A model generated the notes under the pieces. It was not told the origin of the DNA and searched no databases. It saw only the letters and a program-made list of their open reading frames with translations. Made by a program: the position numbers and the translations under genes. Source: Planctomycetota bacterium (GTDB lineage Bacteria; Planctomycetota; UBA11346). Taken from it: a DNA stretch of 40,783 bases. Each line of letters opens with the position of its first letter. Position 1 is the first letter of the stretch. Where the stretch lies: positions 1 through 40,783 of the forward strand of contig REDP01000181.1 of NCBI GenBank assembly GCA_007693455.1, in the 5' to 3' direction. Below, piece after piece: positions 19,836 through 29,360 of this stretch.

Positions 19836-20350
19836 GACGCTGCCCCTCCTGCCTGGGCCAGGGCGCGTTGATACAAGGGGTATATCCAGTGCTGAGATAA
19901 GGGCCGACAAGCCCCCTGCCGCCACTCACCCAGAGTTTGCGCCATGGTATCCCAGGCATAGGCATCATCAGACACCCTGCCAGAAGCCACGGCAGCACGA
20001 AAATCCCCATGAGAACACCACTCAACCCCGCGCCCGCGGTCAATTATCAAAGGAGGTGGGGTAAGAAGGTCATGGCCGGATTCAGCGTAACGACCGAGTA
20101 TCTTTGCAATTTTATCGTAGGAGCAGCCACTAAGATCATGCCCCTCCCAGGCCACCAGAACGAAGGCTCCATCTGTCACTACCTGAGCACCACCGCACAG
20201 ACAACGTCCCTCGCGAGCAAACTGCACAAAGAGCTTATCGAGAGCCGTGGTAAGCTCCCCAGCAATCTGCGCAGGAAGCGGCGGGTAGGCCGGATACACT
20301 TTCAGTAAGGCTGTTGCCGCCAATTGATCCAGGTCCATGACACCCTCCAC
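19832..20350 (-). CDS. Hypothetical protein, translationally coupled to cinA
   Basis: 172 aa ORF with motifs FVLVAWEGHDLSGCSYDKIAKIL and CRPLSQHWIYPLYQRAL; stop overlaps the cinA ATG by 4 nt. Family not firmly recognised. Confidence 0.75.
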   Translation of the reverse strand: MEGVMDLDQLAATALLKVYPAYPPLPAQIAGELTTALDKLFVQFAREGRCLCGGAQVVTDGAFVLVAWEGHDLSGCSYDKIAKILGRYAESGHDLLTPPPLIIDRGRGVEWCSHGDFRAAVASGRVSDDAYAWDTMAQTLGEWRQGACRPLSQHWIYPLYQRALAQAGGAAS

Positions 20351-20418
20351 TAAGTAGTGAGTAGTACGAATGCAATCACGCCAAATGTAGCCTCGTGCGG
20401 CGCTTGTCCATGAGAGAA

Positions 20419-20461
20419 CGCCCTGGCGCTCCAGGGCGGCTCAAAGCTTACCTTGGGTAAG
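20419..20461. terminator. Two adjacent hairpins in an intergenic region
   Basis: CGCCCTGG-cgct-CCAGGGCG (20419-20438) and CTTACC-ttg-GGTAAG (20447-20461). No strong T-tract directly after them. Confidence 0.4.
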
Positions 20462-20726
20462 GAATTCCCGCTTTGCGGTGTATGCTTTTGGCGCAAAAGT
20501 ACTTTATTAGGGTTGTTTTTGCTGACGGACGCTGCGATTAAGCATAAGCGTTACACGCCACAACGAGAATCATTTGTTGCAATCAATCCGTTGGCAGCGC
20601 GTTCGCAATCGATGGTCCTTCTCGGACCTCGGCAAAAGCCATGCCATAGGAAGCCAAGCCAAAAACAATACATGTCTTAGCTTCTCATGGCTCAGTAGCA
20701 CTCCTCTCTCATCCTTACACCAACCC

Positions 20727-21464
20727 CTACACCGACAGGTAGCGGGCCACTAGAGCGTCGCTGAGTTCGCTCATGTGGTCGCTGGCGACATGACGGCCGC
20801 GGTCCATGATGACAAAGGTGTCGCCGATCTCGCGCACAAAGTCCAGGTACTGCTCCACCAAAATAATGGTCATGCCCCCTTCAGCCAAGCGCCGCAGCAC
20901 GCGACCGATCTCTTGGATAATATTGGGCTGGATGCCTTCGGTGGGTTCGTCGAGCAGCAATACCTTGGGGTCACCCGCCAAAGCGCGGGCGATTGCCAAT
21001 TGTTGCTGCTGGCCGCCCGAGAGATCGCCCCCCATGCGCGCGCGCATGGGACGGAGGATCTCAAACAAATCCCAAATCGCGTCCGGAGGTTGCCGACGGC
21101 CATCGCTACGAGCCTGGCACCCCACCATGAGATTCTCGGCGACCGTGAGTTTGGGGAAAATCTCGCGGCCCTGAGGAACCAAACCAATGCCCGCGCGAGC
21201 ACGGCGGTGGGCGGGCAAAGAGCTGAGGTTGCGGGGGCCCAAGTGAACGCTGCCCGTTTTCAGCGGCAATATGCCACAGATGGTTTTCACCAGGGTGGTT
21301 TTGCCCACGCCATTGCGGCCCATAATACAGGTGATGGCCCCAGGCTCTGCCTGCAGATCAACCCCATTGAGGGCGGCAACCCCGCCATAGGAGAAATGCG
21401 CGCCGCTCACACGCAGGGTGGTTTCGGCAAGGGTGGCGGTATCAGGTCCTGGATCATCACTCAT
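20727..21464 (-). CDS. urtE: Urea ABC transporter ATP-binding protein UrtE
   Basis: Branched-chain/urea ABC ATPase: GRNGVGKTT, LSGGQQQQLAIARAL, LLLDEPTEGIQPNIIQEI. Confidence 0.92.
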   Translation of the reverse strand: MSDDPGPDTATLAETTLRVSGAHFSYGGVAALNGVDLQAEPGAITCIMGRNGVGKTTLVKTICGILPLKTGSVHLGPRNLSSLPAHRRARAGIGLVPQGREIFPKLTVAENLMVGCQARSDGRRQPPDAIWDLFEILRPMRARMGGDLSGGQQQQLAIARALAGDPKVLLLDEPTEGIQPNIIQEIGRVLRRLAEGGMTIILVEQYLDFVREIGDTFVIMDRGRHVASDHMSELSDALVARYLSV

Positions 21465-21467
21465 GGT

Positions 21468-22364
21468 TTAGCGTCCCAAATAGGCTTCAATGACGCGGGC
21501 GTCACTTTGGATGGTACTGAGGCTGCCGTCGGCCAACACTTTTCCCTCATTGAGCACGGTTACCCGGGAGTCGAGCAGGCGCACAAATTCCATATCGTGT
21601 TCGATCACAATCAGCGTATGTTCCCCCTTGAGCTCATTGAGCAGTTGCGCCGTAAGGGCGGTTTCGTGATCGGTGAGGCCGGCTGCCGGTTCATCCACCA
21701 ATAAGAGCTTGGGCGCGGATAAAATTAGCCCGGCAATGGCCAGCCACTGACGCTGGCCGTGGGAGAGTTGCCGCGCCAAAGTACGGCGCTCGGCCAGCAA
21801 ACCCACCCGTTCGAGTAATTGGGTAATGCGGTCCTGGCGTTCTGGGGTCACTCGGCCACCCAGGTTACGCATGCGGTGCCAGAGACGATAGGCCGCCACC
21901 CCCGCCGGGCCACTCAAGCGTGGTTCGTAGGCCTCAATACGCCTGGCAATGGCGGTATCATCTTCGCGCAACGCCGGCAGCGCCAGTAACATATTTTCCC
22001 ACACACTTAAACTATCAAATACATTGGGGGTTTGAAATTTACGCCGCACGCCACGGCTGGCAATGTCAGCCACATCCAGTTGCGTAATCACTTGGCCATT
22101 AAAATACACCTGGCCGGTAGTGGGCCGGGTGAGCCCTGACACCACATCGCACATGGTGCTTTTGCCCGCGCCATTGGGGCCGACCACCACCCGTAATTCG
22201 TTATGACAAATACCAAGATCGGCAATATTGAGCGCGGTGAAACCATCAAATACGGCCGATATATCCTCAAGATAGAGCAAGTAGTAACGATCCCACAAGG
22301 CACTATTGCGCGGCCCTTCCAGCAAATAATTATACACATCAACACTTTGCGCAAGTTCAGTCAT
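21468..22364 (-). CDS. urtD: Urea ABC transporter ATP-binding protein UrtD
   Basis: GPNGAGKSTMCDVVSGLTRPTTG, RKFQTPNVFDSLSVWENM, LSHGQRQWLAIAGLILSAPKLLLVDEPAAGLTD. Start MTELAQ overlaps the upstream stop (ATGA). Confidence 0.93.
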   Translation of the reverse strand: MTELAQSVDVYNYLLEGPRNSALWDRYYLLYLEDISAVFDGFTALNIADLGICHNELRVVVGPNGAGKSTMCDVVSGLTRPTTGQVYFNGQVITQLDVADIASRGVRRKFQTPNVFDSLSVWENMLLALPALREDDTAIARRIEAYEPRLSGPAGVAAYRLWHRMRNLGGRVTPERQDRITQLLERVGLLAERRTLARQLSHGQRQWLAIAGLILSAPKLLLVDEPAAGLTDHETALTAQLLNELKGEHTLIVIEHDMEFVRLLDSRVTVLNEGKVLADGSLSTIQSDARVIEAYLGR

Positions 22365-25318
22365 GACTGATCCTCCGCAGCAGAAGCTGGCTGCCGTCGG
22401 CGCAGTAGCAAAGCCAACCACGCCACGATGGGGATGCTGGTCAAACCACCTGGCAGGAAACGCGGCACCAGAATAAACAATCCGCCCAGCAAGAAGGGCC
22501 AATATTGTGGCGCACGAATGGTCAGCATCTCGTACAGCAGATTGACCAATACCGCGCCCAAAATAGCCCCCCAGACACTGGCTCGCCCACCCAGAGCCAC
22601 CCATACCACCACCATGATCGAGGCCATGGGTGCCATCTCAGCCGGGGTAATAATACCTTTTTGCGGCACATAGAGCATACCGCCAATGGCCGCCAGCATG
22701 GCCGCCAGGGCAAAGGTGGTGGACTTCACCATCCAGGTACGATAGCCATTAAAACGCAGGCGAGTCTCGTCATCACGAATGGCCACTAACACCCGACCCC
22801 AACCAGAGCGCACCAACCACTTACTGCCCACGGCGGCAAGAATTAAAATAACAGTGGTAGCAATATATAACCAGAAACGGGTTTGCGCAAAGGGTCCGGC
22901 ATCGGCTTGGGTGGCAATGGGGAAGCCGAGAATGGTGGAAAAGCCGGTCAGCCCATTGGTGCCGCCCAGGCCGATATCGTTCTTCTGGAAGACCAGCCAA
23001 AAGGCCACGGTAATTGCCTGGGTCAGAATAGCAAAATAGACCCCGCGCATTTTCGAGCGAAAGGTGGTAAAACCAATCAACAGCGCCAAGAGTCCCGGAA
23101 TCAATAAACCTAAAAAGACCGCCGCAGGAAAATTGGCAAACCAACTGATAAACACGGGAACCTCACCCCCAGAAGACATATTATAGGCAAGCGATTGGGG
23201 AATCCCGCCAATCTGCGGGCCGTGATTAATCAGGTAGATCCCCATGGCATAGCCACCCAGGGCAAAGAATAGAAACTGACATAAAGAAAGCGTCCCCATA
23301 TAGCCCCAAATAAGATCCAGGCCCACCGCGCAGATGGCAAAACTGGCAATATAGCCCAGCTTATTGACATACTCCACATTCATCCAGCCCATGCCATAGC
23401 AAAACGGCACCACAATCAGCCCCAGGAAAATCAAGAGGGATCCCGCGATTACATCACCACTACGACTGGCCGGGCGCATCCATGGCATGGCCGTACGGTC
23501 TGCCTGGTCGGCTTGCCGCCCACGGTCAGGGAAAAGTCCCGAGGGCCGCCGCTGCATAATAATAATCACCAAAAATAAGACGAAAACCTGCGACCAAGTG
23601 GAATCGAAAAAGCGGAATGGTTTTTCCATAATGGTGATGGGCTCCACCAGTTTTTCTACCATTCCCAAACCCATACCCGAAAGCACCACGCCAAAGAAAT
23701 TTCCCACACCCCCGACCACCGTCACCAAAAAGCTTTTAACGATATAGGTGGTACCCATGCCCGGACTGGGATTGGTGAGCAGTACCATGCCGTAACCGGC
23801 AAGACCCGCGAGACCACAACCCAAGGCAAAGGTGAGTAAATCCATGCGCCGAGTATTGACCCCCATAGCGGCAGCTATTTCACGATTTTGCACCGTGGCC
23901 CGCAATAACAGCCCAAAGCGGGTTCCCCGCAAGATGAGCAATACCGAAATCACACAAAAGATCGCCAGAGCAATCAGGAAGAGGCGGTTCCAGGGGAGGG
24001 TGACATCCTGCATGATTTCCCAGCCCCCGGAAAAAAGCGCTGGGGTACTCATGCCCAAATTGTCTCCGCGCCACTGGCGCACCGCCTGGATCAGCACCAA
24101 GCTCACGCCAATAGTCGCTAATAAACTATCCAACGGCCGCTTATAGAGATAGCGCAGGAGACTAAACTCCATCACCATACCCACTCCCGCCGCCACCAAA
24201 AAAGCCATGGGGAAGGCTATGGCATAATACCAGTCACCCACATGTGGCGATAAAAACTCAAAGCAGGCCCAGGAGGTCACCGCCCCCAGCATGAGCATTT
24301 CGCCGTGGGCCATATTAATCACCCCCATCACCCCAAAGGTGATGGCCAGGCCCAAAGCAATAAGCACCAGAATGCTGCCCAGGGAGACGCCAGCAAAGGC
24401 ATGACCAATCCAATCGGTGCGCCATTGATGCCAGCGAATGCGACTGATTGCTGCCGTCATGGCCTCCTGTTCATCAGCGCTGACCTGCAAGGTCCCCTCG
24501 TCCACCGAGCGCTGCCGCCGCTCCAATACCGTTAAACCACGCAGGCTTTTATAGCGACCTAAGGTCTGTGCGGCGGTGACCCGTTCTTCTTCGCTGGCCG
24601 CATCCGCCGCAGCGGTGAGATGAATCAGGGATATGGCCACCGCAGCAGCACGGCGCACCCGGGAATTGGGATCGTCTTCACGCAACTGGGCCAGCAGCGG
24701 CAATGCCTCCACCACCCCGCGATTACCCAAACGATCTGCCGCCCGCCGCCGGTTATCCGCATTGGGCAGCAATAAGCCCACCATGGCCAGGGCTTCTTGG
24801 CTGGCGCGGCGAACGGCTCGATGCACGCGAAAATTGTCGAGTTCCGAACGGTCGACCGTAGCCAAGGGTTCATCGACAATTCGCTCGTCCTCATCGATCG
24901 CCGCATAGGCCGTATAGAGCTGCGATTTGCCACCCTCGCCGGTTACCACATGGACGGCACGTCCCTGCCATAGGGAGATACTGCGATCCATAACCCGCTG
25001 CAGGGCCCATTCCACTCGCTCATCGGCAAGGCTCACCATTGCCGCTACCGCAGCTGGCCCCTGCTCACGATCAAGCAGCTGTAAGAGTAAGGCTTCGAGG
25101 CGCTCTTCGATTTCTTCGCCGCTCAGGGATTCCTCATCGGCATCCCCAGCAGCGACCGCTGCCGCATCAGCTGCCGCTGACTCCAGAGGATTGGCTTCAT
25201 CCTCTTCTTGGGCCCCCAATAGGGCCATGCTGCACAATAACGCACATACAATACCACTGCGCACACTGCGCACTAAACCGTGCACACTCAACCGTGCAAA
25301 ACCGTGCACTAAATACAC
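22361..25318 (-). CDS. urtBC: Fused urea ABC transporter permease UrtB-UrtC
   Basis: One 985 aa ORF: signal peptide and helical N-terminal region typical of UrtB, UrtB permease (ALGLAITFGVMGVINMAHGEMLMLGA...), short linker, then UrtC permease (GYIASFAICAVGLDLIWGYMGTLSLCQFLFFALGGYAMGIYL...). No stop between the halves. Confidence 0.92.
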   Translation of the reverse strand: MYLVHGFARLSVHGLVRSVRSGIVCALLCSMALLGAQEEDEANPLESAAADAAAVAAGDADEESLSGEEIEERLEALLLQLLDREQGPAAVAAMVSLADERVEWALQRVMDRSISLWQGRAVHVVTGEGGKSQLYTAYAAIDEDERIVDEPLATVDRSELDNFRVHRAVRRASQEALAMVGLLLPNADNRRRAADRLGNRGVVEALPLLAQLREDDPNSRVRRAAAVAISLIHLTAAADAASEEERVTAAQTLGRYKSLRGLTVLERRQRSVDEGTLQVSADEQEAMTAAISRIRWHQWRTDWIGHAFAGVSLGSILVLIALGLAITFGVMGVINMAHGEMLMLGAVTSWACFEFLSPHVGDWYYAIAFPMAFLVAAGVGMVMEFSLLRYLYKRPLDSLLATIGVSLVLIQAVRQWRGDNLGMSTPALFSGGWEIMQDVTLPWNRLFLIALAIFCVISVLLILRGTRFGLLLRATVQNREIAAAMGVNTRRMDLLTFALGCGLAGLAGYGMVLLTNPSPGMGTTYIVKSFLVTVVGGVGNFFGVVLSGMGLGMVEKLVEPITIMEKPFRFFDSTWSQVFVLFLVIIIMQRRPSGLFPDRGRQADQADRTAMPWMRPASRSGDVIAGSLLIFLGLIVVPFCYGMGWMNVEYVNKLGYIASFAICAVGLDLIWGYMGTLSLCQFLFFALGGYAMGIYLINHGPQIGGIPQSLAYNMSSGGEVPVFISWFANFPAAVFLGLLIPGLLALLIGFTTFRSKMRGVYFAILTQAITVAFWLVFQKNDIGLGGTNGLTGFSTILGFPIATQADAGPFAQTRFWLYIATTVILILAAVGSKWLVRSGWGRVLVAIRDDETRLRFNGYRTWMVKSTTFALAAMLAAIGGMLYVPQKGIITPAEMAPMASIMVVVWVALGGRASVWGAILGAVLVNLLYEMLTIRAPQYWPFLLGGLFILVPRFLPGGLTSIPIVAWLALLLRRRQPASAAEDQS

Positions 25319-25395
25319 TATTACCTCGACATAATGAGTGGGGGAGGGATGAGATGATGGCGGGAAGCTCAGGTTCGGATGACTACGGAGCTCAC

Positions 25396-25460
25396 ATCAC
25401 CACAGAGGACACCGAGAGCACAGAGGAAGATTTGAGTCGACGGTTTTTTCTTCCGTGCTC
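25396..25460 (+). repeat. Remnant resembling the dispersed CCACAGAGGACAC...CACAGAGGAA repeat
   Basis: ATCACCACAGAGGACACCGAGAGCACAGAGGAAGA (25396-25430) followed by partially inverted TTCTTCCGTGCTC (25448-25460); + frame reads HITTEDTESTEED. Confidence 0.5.
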
Positions 25461-25497
25461 AATGCGCTTGAGTGGGAGCGTCACTGTGGCCGAAGCA

Positions 25498-25532
25498 ACC
25501 CTCCGCAACTGCCTGAGACAGGTACGGAGGGT
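25498..25532 (-). terminator. Hairpin downstream of the urtA fragment
   Basis: ACCCTCCG(25498-25505)/CGGAGGGT(25525-25532) perfect 8-bp stem with inner CCTG-aga-CAGG, located 25 nt past the urtA stop. Confidence 0.55.
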
Positions 25533-25556
25533 GCGGCATTAACGAAACACGATGGG

Positions 25557-26455
25557 CTATCTGGGACCACCAGTGGGTTCAATGGCTTCCAGCTCTTCGG
25601 GGGTATGCAGCAGGCTGGAGTAGCTATCAGGCTCCACCAAACCATCGCTGGACCACACGATATCGAACTGACCGTCTTCACGGATTTCGCCAATGTGTAC
25701 CGGCTTAAAGGTGTGCTGATTGGTGGGGTGCATTTTCTTGGGACCACCGGGGGCGTCGAATTCCAGACCGTACACGGCTTCGCGCACGGCATCCACATCA
25801 AAGCTGCCCGCTTTTTCCGCGGCAGCTTTCCATACATGGACACCAAAATACGAGGCTTCGATGGGGTCGCAGGTCACACGATTGCGGCCTCCAGGCAGAT
25901 TATTGCGCTCGCAATAAGCCTTAAAAGCTTCGACAAAGGCATTGTTTTCTGGGGTGTCGATAGACTGAAAATAATTCCAGGCAGAGAAGTGGCCCACCAG
26001 ACGGCTGGTATCCATGGTGCGCAATTCGTCTTCGGAGACGGAGAAGGCAATGATGGGACACTCGTCAGAGGTCAAACCCTGGTTGGCAAACTCGGTGTAG
26101 AAAGGCACATTGGAGTCGCCATTAATCGTGGAGAGCACCACCGCGTCGCCGCCAGCGGCAAACTCACGGATTTCCGCGACAATGGTCTGATAATCCTGAT
26201 GATGGAATGGGGTGTAGACTTCGCGGATGTTTTCCTCGGGCACGCCTTCTTGTAAAAGGTAGGCCTTGAGCACGCGGTTGGCGGTGCGGGGGAAGACATA
26301 GTCGGTGCCCAAGAGGTAGAACTTCTGGGCTTCCAGTTCTTCAATAGCGTAGGCGGCTGCGGGCACCAGCTGCTGAATGGGCGAAGCACCGGTGTAAAAA
26401 ACGTTGAGGCTTTGCTCTTCGCCCTCGTACTGCACCGGGTAAAAGAGCAGGCCGT
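25557..26455 (-). pseudogene. urtA: UrtA urea-binding protein, truncated (N-terminal part and signal peptide missing)
   Basis: YGLLFYPVQYEGEEQSLNVFYTGASPIQQ...LLGTDYVFPRTANRVLKAYL...VLSTINGDSNVPFYTEFANQG...VGHFSAWNYFQSIDTPENNAFVEAFK...HKP-like C-terminus. Upstream sequence switches to ureF in another frame. 5' boundary is approximate. Confidence 0.85.
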
Positions 26456-26749
26456 ACTGGCGCGGCGCACGCTGGGAGTGATCATGGTAGCATCGGCGTG
26501 GCGATCCAAGGCGATGATCCGCTCTGGATCATGGTGGGCCGCGTTAATATAACCCATGCTACTGGAAACGGTATGTACCGCAGCCCAGCGCAGCCAAGCG
26601 CGTAGCGCCGCGATATCATTAATCAGCCCTGCTTGGGTGGCGGATTCCAATCCTCCAGAATGGGCAAAGGCGCCAGTGGGAAAGGCCGAGTCGGCCAATT
26701 GCCACAGGAGCCATTCCTGCCGCGATGCACTCAGTGGAGAGACCGTCAT
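26455..26749 (-). pseudogene. ureF: UreF urease accessory protein, 5' fragment (about 95 codons)
   Basis: MTVSPLSASRQEWLLWQLADSAFPTGAFAHSGGLESATQAGLINDIAALRAWLRWAAVHTVSSSMGYINAAHHDPERIIALDRHADATMITPSVRRAS, after which the frame runs through urtA DNA out of register. Starts 4 nt after the ureC stop. Confidence 0.85.
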
Positions 26750-26753
26750 GGAC

Positions 26754-28499
26754 TCAAAATAAAAAATAACGTTGGGCTAAAGGAAGCTGCGCTGCGGGCT
26801 CGCAGGTAAGATGCACCCCATCGGCAGTGACGCGGTAGGTTTCCGGGTCGACCTGAATATCGGGGGTCGCGGCATTGAATACCATATCGCTCTTACGCAC
26901 GCTGCGGCAGCCACGCACTGGGCTGATGGTTTTCTTCAGTCCGTAGTTAGCAGCAATACCCGCGGCAACACAGGACTGGGACACAAAAGCAATGCTTGTG
27001 GGCCCCACGGCAGCGCCAAAAGCGGCAAACATAGGCCGCATCAGCACTGGCTGCGGGGTGGGGATACTGGCGTTGGCATCACCCATTTGCGCCCAGACAA
27101 TGCGGCCGCCTTTGATAATGAGTTGCGGCTTGGCTGCAAAACAGGCCGGATCCCACAGTACCAAGTCTGCCAGCTTGCCGGGGGCAATAGACCCCACTTC
27201 ATGCGCCATACCATGGGCGAGGGCGGGATTGATAGTATACTTGGCCAAATAGCGCTTAATGCGAAAATTATCGGCGCGGCGATTGGCCGGACTGTCATAG
27301 GCGCTGGGCGGTGCGAGATGACCGCGCTGCTGCTTCATCTTGTGCGCCGTTTGCCAGGTACGAGTAATCACCTCGCCAATGCGACCCATGGCCTGGGCAT
27401 CTGAGCCCATAATCGAAATGGCTCCCATATCGTGTAAAATATCTTCGGCGGCAATGGTTTCGCCACGGATGCGCGATTCGGCAAAGGCCACGTCCTCAGG
27501 AATACTGGGATCCAGGTGATGGCACAGCATAAGCATATCCAAATGCTCATCAATGGTATTGACGGTATAGGGGCGGGTTGGATTGGTACTGGAGGGGAGA
27601 ATGTGCTCCACCCCACAAACGCGAATAATATCCGGGGCATGCCCCCCACCAGCCCCTTCCGAGTGGTAGGTGTGGATAGTGCGGCCACGAAAGGCCGCGA
27701 GAGAGTGCTCGACCGACGCCGATTCGTTCAGGGTATCGGTATGAATAGTCACCTGAATATCGCAGTCCTCGGCCACGCTTAAACAACAATCAATCGCCGC
27801 TGGAGTAGTGCCCCAGTCCTCATGCAGCTTGAGGCCAACGGCACCACCGTCGATCTGTTCTCGCAAACCCGCTGGCTAGGCCGTATTGCCCTTACCAGTG
27901 AGGCCTATATTCATGGGAAACGCATCAGTGGCCTGCAGCATCATGCGCAGATGATGGGCGCCAGGGGTGCAGGTGGTGGCATTGCTCCCCGTGGCTGGTC
28001 CAGTGCCACCACCCACTAAGGTGGTGAGCCCAGAGGCCAGGGCTTCAGGCAATAACTGGGGGCAAATAAAGTGCACATGGGTATCCAAACCGCCAGCAGT
28101 GACGATCATCCCCTCGCCGGCAATGACCTCGGTAGTCACTCCCACAATAAGATTGGGATCCACCCCAGCCATGACATCGGGGTTTCCTGCCTTACCCAAA
28201 CCGACAATACGCCCGTCTTTTATACCAATATCGGCCTTTACAATGCCTGCTGCGACATCCATTACCAGGGCATTGGTGATCACCACATCCAAAGCCCTGT
28301 CGGGACCAACGCCACAAGCCTGCCCCATGCCTTCGCGCAGGACTTTGCCACCGCCGAATTTACACTCATCGCCATAGTGGGTATAGTCCGCCTCCACCTC
28401 CGCCCAAAGATCGGTGTCGCCCAGACGTACCGCATCGCCAGTCGTGGGGCCAAACATGGCAGCATAAGCGCTGCGTGGCATTTCGTAAGCCATGCTCAC
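26754..28499 (-). pseudogene. ureC: Urease subunit alpha with an in-frame TAG (amber) codon
   Basis: ORFs 27876..28499 and 26754..27866 are in the same frame: ...[41 protein letters not shown].... [42 protein letters not shown] and [10 protein letters not shown] are intact. Confidence 0.9.
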
Positions 28500-29269
28500 T
28501 CACCCTCCGCATTCGCGGTATTGGCAAAGCCGCGCTCAGCCACCGCCGAACGATAGCGAGCCAATACCTCGGGGTCATCGGCGGCCCCATCAGCCAGGGC
28601 ATTGCCGCCACGAATAACTCGCTCACCGGCAATGGGCACCAGCTCCACCGTCTTGGCCTCACCGGGCTCAAAGCGCACGGCTGTTCCAGCAGGAATATTG
28701 AGACGATGACCGAAAGACGCCACACGGTCATAACGCAGATAGGGATTGGTTTCGCCAAAGTGGAAGTGACTGCCCACCTGAATGGGCCGATCCGAGGTGT
28801 TGGTCACGCGCAAGCGCTGCACCGGCCGATGGGCATTGAGGGTAATGGAACCTTCAGCCAGGCGCAAAGCTCCTGGTTCAACCTCCTCGCCATGGGTGTC
28901 AAATAGGGAGCTATCCGGCACCGGCAAAAAACTTCCATACAAAGCCATTGCCAAATCGCCATGTTCAGCGGCGATGGGGTGGTGCACGGTTACTAATTTG
29001 GTGCCATCGGGAAAGGTACCTTCCACTTGCACATCGTGAATTAAGGCAGGCACTCCCGGCATCACCTGGCGGCGCCCCAAAAGGCTGGCCCCCAAGGCCA
29101 TAAGCTCACTCACCGAACGCCCGTCACGAATGAGCTCCAACACCACGCTGGCAATCAATGCCACTGCCTCGGGATAGTTTAAGCGCACCCCCCGCGCTAA
29201 ACGCTTTTGCGCCAAGGCGCCCACTTGATGAAGAGTGAGATGATCCACCTCACGAGGACTCAAACGCAC
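28496..29269 (-). CDS. ureAB: Fused urease gamma-beta subunit (UreA-UreB)
   Basis: N-terminal UreA ([40 protein letters not shown]...[30 protein letters not shown]), C-terminal UreB ([43 protein letters not shown]...[26 protein letters not shown]). Confidence 0.93.
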   Translation of the reverse strand: MRLSPREVDHLTLHQVGALAQKRLARGVRLNYPEAVALIASVVLELIRDGRSVSELMALGASLLGRRQVMPGVPALIHDVQVEGTFPDGTKLVTVHHPIAAEHGDLAMALYGSFLPVPDSSLFDTHGEEVEPGALRLAEGSITLNAHRPVQRLRVTNTSDRPIQVGSHFHFGETNPYLRYDRVASFGHRLNIPAGTAVRFEPGEAKTVELVPIAGERVIRGGNALADGAADDPEVLARYRSAVAERGFANTANAEGE

Positions 29270-29360
29270 AGGAACCTCCTCATACTACTCAGAGCATGGT
29301 ACAGGCTGAGAGAACTAAGCCGGCAGAATGATGCGTCAGTAAGCATTTCATAGGCCATGG

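Noticed and set aside
20453-20680. 75-aa ORF upstream of the cinA-linked gene
   Set aside because: Begins inside a hairpin region; atypical composition and no homology recognised.
26072-26749. ORF of 225 aa as a single novel protein
   Set aside because: Only the N-terminal ~95 aa are protein-like (UreF); the rest is urtA DNA read out of frame.
27864-28499. Genome-wide TAG recoding (e.g. pyrrolysine or suppressor code) to explain ureC
   Set aside because: rpsK, rpsM and rplB end in TAG at the expected C-terminus, so TAG works as a normal stop here; context-specific readthrough is not excluded but has no support.
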